A stretch of DNA of 64,000 nt from the NCBI GenBank assembly GCA_039033995.1, contig JBCCBP010000007.1, positions 1 through 64,000 of the forward strand. Reading direction: 5' to 3'. Positions 26,640-35,362 of this stretch are shown here, piece by piece; position 1 is the first letter of the stretch, and the number at the start of each line of letters is the position of its first letter. A program made the position numbers and the translations under genes. The notes below the pieces were generated by a model. The model saw only the letters and a list, made by a program, of their open reading frames with translations, made no database searches and was not told the origin of the DNA. The DNA comes from CALBPI01 sp039033995. GTDB taxonomy: Bacteria > Pseudomonadota > Gammaproteobacteria > Steroidobacterales > Woeseiaceae.

Positions 26640-27760
26640 CGCCGCGCTGGTGGCTCGCTGTTGCCGTGTTCGCGCAGCTATGCGCCGGCTGCAGTCTGAT
26701 GCGCGACCCTTTCGTGACGATACCGGATCGCCCGCGCGATGCATCGGCCGAACTGGGCCAGCAGCAGACCGCTGTCACGACCCATCGCTACACGCTGGCG
26801 CCAGGGCAGACCGTCGTCGGTGACGTCCAGATTATTGAGGCGCGAGAGCAAGACACCTTTTCGGATATCGCGCGCAGCTATGGTCTCGGATATGACGAGC
26901 TCGTTTTCGCTAATCCCGGTGTCGACCCATGGTTGCCAGGTGTGGGCACACGTATCGTATTGCCAACACGTTTCGTGATTCCCGATGTTGAACAGGTGGG
27001 CATTGTGTTGAACATCGCGGCCAAACGCTTGTTCTGGTTTCCGCCTGTCGAGGACGGTGATGCACGCGTTGTCGAAACCTTTCCAATCGGTATTGGGCGC
27101 GTCGGTTGGGCAACCCCGACCGGGTCGTCAACAGTGATTGCGAAAGCGAAAGATCCAGCGTGGTATGTGCCCGCTTCGGTGCGTAAGGAACATCGCGAGG
27201 CGGGCGATCCTTTGCCAGCCGTCGTACCGCCAGGCCCCGACAATCCGCTGGGTCGCCATGTGCTGAAACTGGACATGCCCGGTTACCTGCTGCACGGGAC
27301 CAATCAGCCATACGGTGTCGGAATGCGCGTCAGCCATGGCTGTGTGCGTCTGTATCCTGAGAATATTGCCGCTCTGTTTGACGTCGCATCGATTGGTACA
27401 CCGGTAAGAATCGTCAATGAGCCGTTGGTCGCTGGATGGAGAGATCGATCCTTCTATGTGGTTGCCTATCCACGGCTTGAAGACGACGAGCGCAGCGCCG
27501 AGGTTATCATTCGTGACGGTCTCGATTACGTTCGAGACAGACACTGGATGCTACGTCAGGAAGATGGGCAGGCCTGGCTTGCTGCGCGCATGGCAGCGGC
27601 GGACGGGGTTGCCTACCGCTACACGGAAAAAGCCTTGTCCGCGGAAGCTGCCTGGGTTAACAACGTCACGGCACCACCGGAAGATGCGCCGAGTCGGGCC
27701 GAGGTCGCCGACATGTTGGAGACACTGATGGATGAGGCGGCCGAGGATGGGGCGCCATGA
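26636..27760 (+). CDS. L,D-transpeptidase lipoprotein with LysM domain
   Basis: 374 residues. A lipoprotein signal ends in LCAGC (C19). A LysM-like segment (about 64-110, EQDTFSDIARSYGLGYDELV) binds peptidoglycan. The YkuD catalytic domain carries LLHGTNQPYGVGMRVSHGCV (H220, H234, C236). It makes 3-3 cross-links or attaches proteins to peptidoglycan, as YcfS/YbiS do. The C-terminal tail of about 110 residues beyond the catalytic core is acidic and helical. Confidence 0.94.
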   Translation: MTPRWWLAVAVFAQLCAGCSLMRDPFVTIPDRPRDASAELGQQQTAVTTHRYTLAPGQTVVGDVQIIEAREQDTFSDIARSYGLGYDELVFANPGVDPWLPGVGTRIVLPTRFVIPDVEQVGIVLNIAAKRLFWFPPVEDGDARVVETFPIGIGRVGWATPTGSSTVIAKAKDPAWYVPASVRKEHREAGDPLPAVVPPGPDNPLGRHVLKLDMPGYLLHGTNQPYGVGMRVSHGCVRLYPENIAALFDVASIGTPVRIVNEPLVAGWRDRSFYVVAYPRLEDDERSAEVIIRDGLDYVRDRHWMLRQEDGQAWLAARMAAADGVAYRYTEKALSAEAAWVNNVTAPPEDAPSRAEVADMLETLMDEAAEDGAP

Positions 27761-27894
27761 GCGCATCTAAAGAGGCCAGAAAAGAGGATTGGATGCGTGT
27801 CGTGTTAGAACAAGCGCAGCAAAATCTGCGTCAGAAACGTGAACAGCGAGAGGCTCAGTCCACCGCAGCGCACAAGGACAAGAAAGACGCGTAG
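27757..27894 (+). CDS. Tiny charged protein, 45 aa, coupled to the transpeptidase
   Basis: The ATG overlaps the transpeptidase stop (ATGA). The peptide (MSASKEARKEDWMRVVLEQA...) is a single highly charged, Lys/Glu/Gln-rich helix ending KDKKDA. Its last 40 bases overlap the 3' end of the PLP enzyme gene on the other strand. Coupling and composition suggest it is translated. No known family is recognised. Confidence 0.5.
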   Translation: MSASKEARKEDWMRVVLEQAQQNLRQKREQREAQSTAAHKDKKDA

Positions 27895-28925
27895 TTGTCG
27901 TTCAATTCTGGTTGGTGACCGGCCGGCCTGCCGTTGTAGGTGTGCCAGAACAACGACTCGCCGCGTTGCTCATTGTTATCCTGATCGTACAGCAGACAAG
28001 CCATGGCTTTACCAGTGTAGGTCGTTTCCAGCGGTAGTTGCCAACGCGTCATGGCGGTGGCGACGGCAGCCTTGGACGCATCGGTGGCATGTGCGTAGTC
28101 ATCCCCATAGAATTCATCGCGAATACTTACATTAGCGAAATCCCCATCGGCCAGACGAATGCGTGGTTCTGCCGCTTGCAGACGCCGCGTGATTTTTCGG
28201 CAGAGCTTTTGCAACGCAGGCATATTGCATTGATGAGCGGCCGTGACACGCACCGCGACCACGTGTGTTGGCCAGCCGAGTAGCGCCAGACCGACGGTCA
28301 GTCCGGCTGCTGTGCCCATCGTTCCGGAGGCGACATAGATGCGTTCAGGTGGTGCCGCTGCGCGCCACTGTTCGGCGAGTTCAAATGCCGCATTGACGTA
28401 GCCGATACTGCCAATCGCGGATGTACCGCCGAGTGGCACGACCGACAGACCATCAGCACTGGCATCTCGCAGGCGACGCATTTGCGCGACACGATCACGC
28501 CGCCGGTCTGCGGATGCCTCCAGCGCAGTCCCGTTGGATTGATGACGCTGCAGCGTCGTTTCGACGAAGTCGGTCATGCGTTGTCGCATGAGCATGCACG
28601 TGCAGTCGATATCAACTTGTCGCGCATGCAATGCGGTTGCTAGCGCGTGATTGGAACCGACACCGCCGAATGTCACGAGACCGCCGCGACCTTTGGCTGC
28701 GGCATCGCCGAGTAAGTATTCTAGTTTGCGGACCTTATTGCCGCCGTAAATGCTGTGGGTCTGGTCATCGCGTTTGATCCAAAGCCCATGTTGCGCGGCT
28801 TGCAATGATTGCAATGGCGTCGGGAAGTCGCCGATTGGCAGACGTGCAATGCGTCGTGCCAAACCACTGTAGCGGGATTCAAGAAAGCTGAAGCCGGTCG
28901 GCTGATTGTGTACCGCGCTTGCCAC
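27855..28925 (-). CDS. PLP-dependent enzyme, ACC deaminase / D-cysteine desulfhydrase family
   Basis: 356 residues. The PLP lysine lies in IYGGNKVRKLEYLL (K64), with FGGVGSNHALA, a Gly-rich SGTMGTAAGL phosphate-binding loop and YTGKAM near the C-terminus. The family removes ammonia from 1-aminocyclopropane-1-carboxylate or H2S from D-cysteine; which applies here cannot be decided by eye. The last residues past GHQPEL run about 15 beyond what I expect and overlap the small ORF on the plus strand. Confidence 0.88.
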   Translation of the reverse strand: MASAVHNQPTGFSFLESRYSGLARRIARLPIGDFPTPLQSLQAAQHGLWIKRDDQTHSIYGGNKVRKLEYLLGDAAAKGRGGLVTFGGVGSNHALATALHARQVDIDCTCMLMRQRMTDFVETTLQRHQSNGTALEASADRRRDRVAQMRRLRDASADGLSVVPLGGTSAIGSIGYVNAAFELAEQWRAAAPPERIYVASGTMGTAAGLTVGLALLGWPTHVVAVRVTAAHQCNMPALQKLCRKITRRLQAAEPRIRLADGDFANVSIRDEFYGDDYAHATDASKAAVATAMTRWQLPLETTYTGKAMACLLYDQDNNEQRGESLFWHTYNGRPAGHQPELNDNYASFLSLCAAVD

Positions 28926-29038
28926 GCTGGTGGTCTCCTCATCGTAAGCGCACGCGCGTACCGCCGTGCTCGCATCCCGTATCAGCAGGCACTAGAATAG
29001 GGCGACTGCAAGACCATAGCAAACGGGGAGGGGTGTGA

Positions 29039-30583
29039 TTGGCTGCATTGTCCGGTAACGGAATGACAGTAATCGAAGCACCGATTGGCGATCAGCCAAT
29101 CGCCATTGCCCCGACGCCGACAGCTGCGTTTCTTGGGCGCGGGACCGCCGGTCCGGTCAACACGCCAGTCGTTGTGGATAGCGTCACGGCATTTGATCGC
29201 ACCTTTGGTGGTGAATGGTCTGGCAACACGCTGGCCGAGCAAGTGCGTTTGTTTTTTCAGCACGGCGGCCAGCGCGCGATCATCGTTCGTCTCTGTAACG
29301 CGGCGCGTTGCGGTGAGCTGACGCTGCCGGCGGATGGTGCTGATTTGCGATTGACCATCCGGCATCCGGGCAGCGCGGAACGCGTCAGAGCCTCTGTCGA
29401 CTATGATGGTGTTGCCGATGACAAACACTTTAACCTGACGTTACAGCGGGTTGACGCACTCGCGCGGCATATTCTCGATCAGGAGATTTACGCCAATCTG
29501 AGCATCGACGCCGATTCCAGTGTTTGGTTTGGCCACGCATTGGTGGATTCAGCGCTGGTGCGTCTCACGGCGCAGCCGGCGCTGACAGTGCGACCACAAG
29601 CGACGCGTTCGCAATCCGCGCATGGCGGCGTCGCATACCAACCGATGTCTCAGCTCGGCGATGACGGGGCAGCACTGACCGACTACGACTTCGTGGGTTC
29701 GGAACGCACCCACGCCGGTTTGTTTGCGCTCGACCTCGCGCCTGATTTTGATGCGCTGTACGCCTGCGCGGATGCGGGCGATTCGATGCCCGGTCCGACC
29801 TTTGTCGCCGCGGCTGCCCAGTACTGTGCTTCTCGCAATGCCATGTTGCTCGTCGATCCACCGCTCGCCGATGATGCGGAGTCGGTTGTGGATTGGCGTC
29901 GTGGCGGGGCTTTGGATAGCGAGCATGTCATGACGTATTTTCCGCGCCTGCGACGCCGCGACGATCCTGCGCTGACCGCCTGCTCGGCCGCCGGCGCATT
30001 GATGGGTTTATTGCTACGCCATGATGCCCAACACCATGTATTTACTGCGTTGGCAGACAGTCCTCACCAAAATGCTGCCTTGCTGCATCGAGACTGGCTA
30101 CCGAGCGCGACACTGACGACCGACGATGCGCTGACGCTGCTGCGGGTCGGCGTCAATCCGTTGGTGGTCGGCGAGCGCCGCCGTTTGGTGTTCCCTGCAC
30201 TGGTCACGGCGGCCAACCGTCGTGAACGACGGCAAGGTTCATTGCCGGACCAGCGACTGAAGAAATTCGTGCTGCGTCAAATTGAACGAGGTACTCGCTG
30301 GGCGGTGTTTCGTGATCGTGATCAAAAACTGTGGGCGCAAGTGGCTGAGCAAGTCTCGACCTTCATGGGGTCTCTCGCGGAGCGCGGTGCTTTTGCCGAA
30401 GGTCCCGCGCGTGGCTGGTCGGTGCGGTGTGATGCCGAGACCAATGCTGGCGTCGATGGCGTTCGGCTGCTGATTGGCTTTCGCACGATCAATGGAGAAT
30501 CGCCCATCATGTTCGCGATCACACAACACAGCGACGGCACAACGGCCTGTCGCACGGCCTTCGCTTATCCTGAACTGTCGTGA
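29039..30583 (+). CDS. Orphan phage-like contractile tail sheath protein
   Basis: 514 residues. TTG start at 29039 with GGGGAGGGG 5 bases upstream; the ATG at 29063 would cut into conserved sequence. The N-terminus follows the sheath pattern: TVIEAPIGDQPIAIAPT, AAFLGRGTAGPVNTPV, VTAFDRTFGGEW and FFQHGGQRAIIVRL. The C-terminal domain is also typical: VLRQIERGTRWAVF, LWAQVAEQVSTFMGSL, GAFAEG and VRCDAETN. Sheath proteins polymerise around the tail tube of myophages, R-type pyocins, T6SS-like or extracellular injection systems. No tube, baseplate, AAA+ or spike gene is in the window. Either a domesticated remnant or a part acting with genes elsewhere. Confidence 0.88.
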   Translation: MAALSGNGMTVIEAPIGDQPIAIAPTPTAAFLGRGTAGPVNTPVVVDSVTAFDRTFGGEWSGNTLAEQVRLFFQHGGQRAIIVRLCNAARCGELTLPADGADLRLTIRHPGSAERVRASVDYDGVADDKHFNLTLQRVDALARHILDQEIYANLSIDADSSVWFGHALVDSALVRLTAQPALTVRPQATRSQSAHGGVAYQPMSQLGDDGAALTDYDFVGSERTHAGLFALDLAPDFDALYACADAGDSMPGPTFVAAAAQYCASRNAMLLVDPPLADDAESVVDWRRGGALDSEHVMTYFPRLRRRDDPALTACSAAGALMGLLLRHDAQHHVFTALADSPHQNAALLHRDWLPSATLTTDDALTLLRVGVNPLVVGERRRLVFPALVTAANRRERRQGSLPDQRLKKFVLRQIERGTRWAVFRDRDQKLWAQVAEQVSTFMGSLAERGAFAEGPARGWSVRCDAETNAGVDGVRLLIGFRTINGESPIMFAITQHSDGTTACRTAFAYPELS

Positions 30584-30644
30584 CTGCATCCATGCAGCCG
30601 GCCATGGCGAAAAACCTGACTCAGAACTGATCAAGGGCCAAGCC

Positions 30645-30761
30645 ATGTCCCATCAATCACCACGCGATGCAACACGCACGCTGTCTCCGTCGATGCTGCT
30701 GTTGGCAGCGCTTTATGCTGGCGCGCTATTGGCGACGATTCACTGTTTGCTAACCAGCTGA
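30645..30761 (+). CDS. Putative 38-aa single-span membrane peptide
   Basis: MSHQSPRDATRTLSPSMLLL... gives a polar N-terminus and one hydrophobic helix (about residues 16-36). A weak AGGG lies 8 to 12 bases before the ATG. It sits between the sheath gene and the symporter gene. Such small membrane peptides often accompany transporters, but there is no direct proof it is translated. Confidence 0.4.
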   Translation: MSHQSPRDATRTLSPSMLLLAALYAGALLATIHCLLTS

Positions 30762-30811
30762 CCAGACCGCAGCGATTACCGTCGCGCCGCGCGATCGGCT
30801 ACCATAGTCGC

Positions 30812-32209
30812 ATGACGCGCGACGCCATAGTTCTGACAACGCTGGTCGCCTACAAGCTCGTTCTCGTCGCCATCGGTTTGTGGGCCGCGCGCCGAAACAG
30901 TGATGCCCACGATTACCTGTTAGCGGGTGGCAAACTGGGTGGCTGGGTGGCCGGTCTCAGTGCCAGCGCAAGCTCATCGTCCGCCTGGACGCTACTCGGT
31001 GTCAGCGGTGCGGCCTACGCATGGGGCTTGTCCGCCGTGTGGTTGTTTCCAGCAACGCTCGGTGGCTTTCTGCTCAACTGGCTAATCGTCGCTCCGCGCC
31101 TCGCGACAATCGCACGCAAGGAGCGCGCGTTGACGCTGTCCGAGGTCATCCTACCGGCGCACCTGGGTCGCTGGCAGCTGCCCCTGTTGAGGCTGTCGAC
31201 GGTGATCATCGTTTTTTGTTTTCTGTTTTACATCGCCGCGCAATTCGATGGTGCGGGCAAGGCGTTCAGTGCGAACTTCGGTTGGCCAGCAGCGGAGAGT
31301 ATTCTGATTGGCGCGGCGATCGTAACGCTTTACACGTTACTCGGCGGTTTCTGGGCTGTTAGTGTCACCGATGCCTTGCAGGCCGTCATGATGTTGCTGG
31401 TTGCGGTCGCCTTGCCCGGGCTCGCTGTGTTGACTGCAATGTCCGGCGGAGAATGGACGACCGGGGCGATGGGGCACCTGCTCGGTGATTATTCTGGCGT
31501 GCTCGGTATCGTGTTTGTGTTGGGTACGCTCGGCATTGGTATGGGGTATCCGGGACAACCACACGTCGTCAATCGGTTCATGGCACTACGAGATACGCGC
31601 GCGCTGCGCCGCGGCCAATGGATCGCCATCGGTTGGGCGGTCGTGGTCTATAGTGGCATGCTGGCACTCGGTTGGTCTGCACGTGCATTAATCGCGCCGC
31701 CGGGCGATGGCGAACAGGCTTTGTTTCTCGTCGCGGATGCCGTGCTGTCACCAGTGTTCGCCGGCCTCGTACTGGCCGCCGTGTTATCCGCGATCATGTC
31801 CACCGCCGATAGTCAGCTATTAAGTGCGGCGGCGGCGGTCGCGCACGACTGGCGGCTGGACACGGCCAGTCCCGACGCCGCCCCGGCGCTGGTGCGAGTG
31901 GTCGTCATCGCGTTGGCTGTGGCGGCAATCGCGCTCGCGCTGTTCGTACCGCAGGACATATTTTCGCGTGTCCTGTTCGCCTGGCATGCGGTGGGTTCTG
32001 CGCTGGGTCCGCTACTGCTCGCGCGCCTCGCGGGTTGGCGCATCTCTGCGCTCGGCAGTGCTGCTGCCATGGTGAGTGGGTTCGGTTTGACGGTCGTTTT
32101 TCATCTGCTGGTCGATTCGCCGGGCGACTGGGTCGAACGCTGGTTACCGCTGCTGATCGGCGCTGCTATCGTCGTGTCCACCCGACAGGATGCTACGCAT
32201 GAAAATTGA
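30812..32209 (+). CDS. Sodium:solute symporter (SSS family, PutP-like)
   Basis: 465 residues with about 12 to 13 membrane helices. Family marks include YLLAGGKLGGWVAGLSASAS, the unwound-helix SSAWTLLGVSG, GYPGQPHVVNRFMA and the sodium-site region AIMSTADSQLL. It resembles sodium/proline symporters; the substrate is likely an amino acid or small organic solute. The stop overlaps the start region of the GTPase gene downstream, so the genes are probably co-transcribed. Confidence 0.92.
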   Translation: MTRDAIVLTTLVAYKLVLVAIGLWAARRNSDAHDYLLAGGKLGGWVAGLSASASSSSAWTLLGVSGAAYAWGLSAVWLFPATLGGFLLNWLIVAPRLATIARKERALTLSEVILPAHLGRWQLPLLRLSTVIIVFCFLFYIAAQFDGAGKAFSANFGWPAAESILIGAAIVTLYTLLGGFWAVSVTDALQAVMMLLVAVALPGLAVLTAMSGGEWTTGAMGHLLGDYSGVLGIVFVLGTLGIGMGYPGQPHVVNRFMALRDTRALRRGQWIAIGWAVVVYSGMLALGWSARALIAPPGDGEQALFLVADAVLSPVFAGLVLAAVLSAIMSTADSQLLSAAAAVAHDWRLDTASPDAAPALVRVVVIALAVAAIALALFVPQDIFSRVLFAWHAVGSALGPLLLARLAGWRISALGSAAAMVSGFGLTVVFHLLVDSPGDWVERWLPLLIGAAIVVSTRQDATHEN

Positions 32210-33692
32210 TCGTGTACTGCGTATTGGCGGACTGGTGTTGGTACTGGTTGTCCTGCTTCTGGTGATGCTGTTGTTGCTGTCGGTGACGGACGCGACGCTA
32301 GGTTTGTGGGAGCGATTGACGACGGCACCCGCACTGCTACGTTACGGATTTGTTGCCGCGTTAGCCGCGCTCGCAGGCTTGTTCTTCTGGCTGACATGGC
32401 GGGTGCTGAGACGTCCCGCGCCGGCTCAGTCTACCCCAGCCCCGCTGCTGGACGAAGATGCGATCAAGGCGCGGGTATCAACCGTGGGCGAGGACGGCGT
32501 CGACACTGAGGCGGCAGAGCAAGCTTTAGCGGATCTTGCGCAGCATCGTGCTGGTGAGTCGCTGATTATCGCGCTGTTTGGTGCGGTCAGCACCGGCAAG
32601 TCGTCGCTGGCCAAGGCATTGTTGCCCGATGCGGACGTGTTGATCAGCCCGGTTGCGGGGTCCACTGTGTCGGCCGCACGCTATGAGTGGCAAGCGCGCA
32701 CTGGCGCCACCATTACACTTGCGGACCTGCCTGGTTTGGAAGCGGTTGGCGGCGAACTGGATTCAGCGATGCTCGAGGAGGCGCGACGAGCGCATGCCGT
32801 CGTATTTGTGACGGACGGTGATTTGTCACGACAGCAAGTCGCAGCGCTGCAGTTATTGCGCGCTCAGCAGAAGCCATTAATTGTGACACTCAATAAAGCC
32901 GATCAGTATGCGCCCGACGAATTGCAGACCATTATCGCGCGCTTGCAGACGCGTCTCGCCACGGAATCGGCTACGGAAGGCGTCGCACCCACGTTGATAG
33001 TCACGATCGCGGGTGGTGAGTACGACGCAAAAGTCATGGATCAGTCTGGTGAGAGCCATACAGAAACGCGCGTCAGAGATGCCGATATCAGTCAATTGGT
33101 TCTCGCACTTGAGGAGATGCTGGGTCGTGATCTTGGCGCCATCAATGCGTTGCGCGAACAAGCCTTGTTGCAACTCGCTGCGGACAAACTTCAGGAAGCA
33201 GAGCAGCGCTACCGAGAACAACGCGCAGAGCAGATCGTTCGCACAGCGACGCGGCGTGCCGTTATCGGTGCGCTCGCAGCGGTCACCCCAGGTACCGATG
33301 TCGTGATACAGGGCTATCTCGGCACTCAGATGACTCAGTCGCTCTGCAAGCTGTACGGACACAGCCCGCGCGACCTTGAGATAGAGCGCTTTCTGGACTT
33401 GAGTCAAAGTCGTGTCGGCAAGGCTTTGCCGCTGTCATTAGCGATCGCTGGCAACGCCCTGAAAGCGTTCCCCGGTGTCGGTACACTGGCAGGTGGAGCG
33501 ACGCATGCCGTCGCCTACGGATTGCTGTTCGACGCGGTTGGCCGCGGACTCGCAGTGTCGTTGGCAGAAGAATGTCGCTTTGATGCTGAAGTCGCGGCGC
33601 AGTCGGTGCAGAAGGGATTAGATGAGCATCTGGAACAAAGTGTTCGGCGGGTGGCGCGACTGGCGCTCGAAGCCGGCAGCAACAGCGAATGA
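32199..33692 (+). CDS. Membrane-associated Era/dynamin-like GTPase with DUF697-like C-terminus
   Basis: 497 residues from the ATG at 32199 (AGGA 8 bases upstream; the ATG at 32190 is less well placed). Two N-terminal membrane helices (about 9-28 and 48-67) precede a G domain: G1 GAVSTGKSS (K134), G3 DLPG (D176), G4 LNKAD (232-235). A helical, Gly/Ala-rich hydrophobic region (about 350-470, with AVTPGTDVVIQGYLG) resembles DUF697. The overlap of 11 bases with the symporter and of 71 bases with the next GTPase implies coupled expression. Membrane remodelling or assembly is a reasonable guess; the role is unknown. Confidence 0.85.
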   Translation: MKIDRVLRIGGLVLVLVVLLLVMLLLLSVTDATLGLWERLTTAPALLRYGFVAALAALAGLFFWLTWRVLRRPAPAQSTPAPLLDEDAIKARVSTVGEDGVDTEAAEQALADLAQHRAGESLIIALFGAVSTGKSSLAKALLPDADVLISPVAGSTVSAARYEWQARTGATITLADLPGLEAVGGELDSAMLEEARRAHAVVFVTDGDLSRQQVAALQLLRAQQKPLIVTLNKADQYAPDELQTIIARLQTRLATESATEGVAPTLIVTIAGGEYDAKVMDQSGESHTETRVRDADISQLVLALEEMLGRDLGAINALREQALLQLAADKLQEAEQRYREQRAEQIVRTATRRAVIGALAAVTPGTDVVIQGYLGTQMTQSLCKLYGHSPRDLEIERFLDLSQSRVGKALPLSLAIAGNALKAFPGVGTLAGGATHAVAYGLLFDAVGRGLAVSLAEECRFDAEVAAQSVQKGLDEHLEQSVRRVARLALEAGSNSE

Positions 33693-34989
33693 ACAAGATG
33701 ACGGCGGTTCCGCCAGACATCTTGCGCTTGCGCGTGAGTCGCTGAATGAATTGCTCGGTGATCAGCGCCTGCCGGAAGCGATTCGCAACGGCCTGAATGC
33801 CGATTACGAGCAGGTGCGTGCGATGCTCGATAAGTTGGAGCAGGGACACTTGCACGTGGCAGCTTTCGGGCGGGTCAGCACCGGCAAATCGTCGCTGCTA
33901 AACGCACTGGTCGGCGAAACCGTGTTTAGCGTCAGTCCGCTGCACGGCGAAACCCGACAGGCAGCGATGGCGGTACTCGATGAACAACCGGCCGGTGGCA
34001 TTTTTGTCATCGATACACCTGGCATTGATGAGGCCGATGGTGACCAGCGGGAAGCGCTGGCGGTCGAGGTCACCCGTCGCGCGGATATCGTCTTGTTCGT
34101 GATCGACAGCGACCTGACCGATAGCGAGCACCAGGCCTTGCAACAACTGGTTTCGGCAGGGCCACCCGTCATTCTGGTGTTAAACAAAGCGGATCGCTAT
34201 AGCACCAGCGAACTCGCCACTTTACGCGCCGCCATCGCGACCCGTTGTGCCGATTGGTTACCCGCGGAGCGTCTGGTCACCACAGCCGCCAATCCTCAGG
34301 ATGAATCGGTCATCGTCCGGGATGCGGCCGGCAACGAACGTCGAGAGACCCGCAGCGCTCTGCCGGATCTCGGCGAGCTGCGTGCACTGTTGTGGCAGAT
34401 CCTGGAGCGTGATGGCAAAACGCTGGCGGCATTGAATGCGTCACTGTTTGCCGCCGATCTGTCGGACAAGGTCGGACAGCGACTGGTTGCGGCCCGTACT
34501 GAGTTGGCCGATCAAACTGTTCGAACTTACTGTATTGCCAAAGGGGTTGCCGTTGCGGTGAATCCGGTGCCAGTGGCGGACTTGTTCGCGGCGGCGGCGA
34601 TCGATATCGGGATGGTGGTACATCTGTCGCGGATTTTCGCGTTGCCGTTGTCACGCAATGATGCCGGCAAGCTGGTGCGTGTGATCAGCACTGAGGCTTT
34701 GGCGCTGATGGGGACCGTTTGGGCGGTGCACTTTATTTCCAGTGCCTTGAAGGTAGGCACCGGTGGTTTGTCGACCATGCTGACGGCGGGCGGGCAGGGC
34801 GCTGTCGCCTATTACGCGACTTATGTCGTGGGTCAGGTCACACGCCAATATCTCGCGCAAGGATGCTCGTGGGGTGATGCTGGTCCGAAACAGGTTGTCG
34901 ACGATATTCTACGCAGCCTCGATCGTGATTCTGTGTTGCGTATGGCCCGCGACGATATTCGCGCACGTCTGAAACGAGCGGGTGGGTAA
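33622..34989 (+). CDS. Second GTPase with DUF697-like C-terminus
   Basis: 455 residues. Start ATG at 33622 with AAGGGAT upstream, giving a 71-base overlap with the first GTPase in another frame; the next internal Met would delete the helix before the G domain. G1 GRVSTGKSS (K89), G3 DTPG (D131), G4 LNKAD (188-191). The amphipathic N-terminus (MSIWNKVFGGWRDW) and hydrophobic helices at about 330-400 suggest membrane contact. It is related to the preceding protein (same G1 core VSTGKSS, same layout) but lacks its two N-terminal membrane helices. The pair looks like a diverged duplication whose products may work as a hetero-oligomer. Confidence 0.86.
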   Translation: MSIWNKVFGGWRDWRSKPAATANEQDDGGSARHLALARESLNELLGDQRLPEAIRNGLNADYEQVRAMLDKLEQGHLHVAAFGRVSTGKSSLLNALVGETVFSVSPLHGETRQAAMAVLDEQPAGGIFVIDTPGIDEADGDQREALAVEVTRRADIVLFVIDSDLTDSEHQALQQLVSAGPPVILVLNKADRYSTSELATLRAAIATRCADWLPAERLVTTAANPQDESVIVRDAAGNERRETRSALPDLGELRALLWQILERDGKTLAALNASLFAADLSDKVGQRLVAARTELADQTVRTYCIAKGVAVAVNPVPVADLFAAAAIDIGMVVHLSRIFALPLSRNDAGKLVRVISTEALALMGTVWAVHFISSALKVGTGGLSTMLTAGGQGAVAYYATYVVGQVTRQYLAQGCSWGDAGPKQVVDDILRSLDRDSVLRMARDDIRARLKRAGG

Positions 34990-35354
34990 TGGATCGCGAG
35001 GAGCGGCACGCCGCTATTTTGAGTGCGGTGCGCCGTATACCGCGCGGTCGCGTCTCGTCCTATGGCGTCGTCGCAAAAGTGGCGGGCTTACCACGCGGCG
35101 CACGCGAGGTCGGTCGGGTGCTTGGTCAACTGCCCGGCGACACGTCCGTCCCTTGGCATCGCGTGCTGAATGCACAAGGTCGAATTCACAACGCTGCAAC
35201 GAGCGATGCGGGTCAGCGACAGATTGCGCGCTTGCGGGATGAGGGGGTGCGTGTTGAGCGCGGTCGAGTCAGCATGCGCGAATACGGCTGGCAGGTATCG
35301 CTCGACGAATGGTTGTGGTCCGACCCTGCTCAGTGGCTGGGCGATACGGATTAG
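34989..35354 (+). CDS. Alkyltransferase-like protein (ATL)
   Basis: 121 residues, start sharing one base with the GTPase stop. The MGMT DNA-binding domain is present (SSYGVVAKVAGLPRGAREVG), but the active site reads PWHRV with Trp56 in place of the nucleophilic Cys. That defines ATL proteins, which bind O6-alkylguanine without repairing it and hand the lesion to nucleotide excision repair. A C-terminal extension of about 30 residues is typical. Its tight linkage to GTPase genes is unexpected for a repair protein. Confidence 0.93.
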   Translation: MDREERHAAILSAVRRIPRGRVSSYGVVAKVAGLPRGAREVGRVLGQLPGDTSVPWHRVLNAQGRIHNAATSDAGQRQIARLRDEGVRVERGRVSMREYGWQVSLDEWLWSDPAQWLGDTD

Positions 35355-35362
35355 GATGCGCC

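Noticed and set aside
28926..30811. Prophage around the tail sheath gene
   Set aside because: No integrase, capsid, terminase, tube, baseplate or lysis gene is seen on either side, and the neighbours are metabolic or transport genes.
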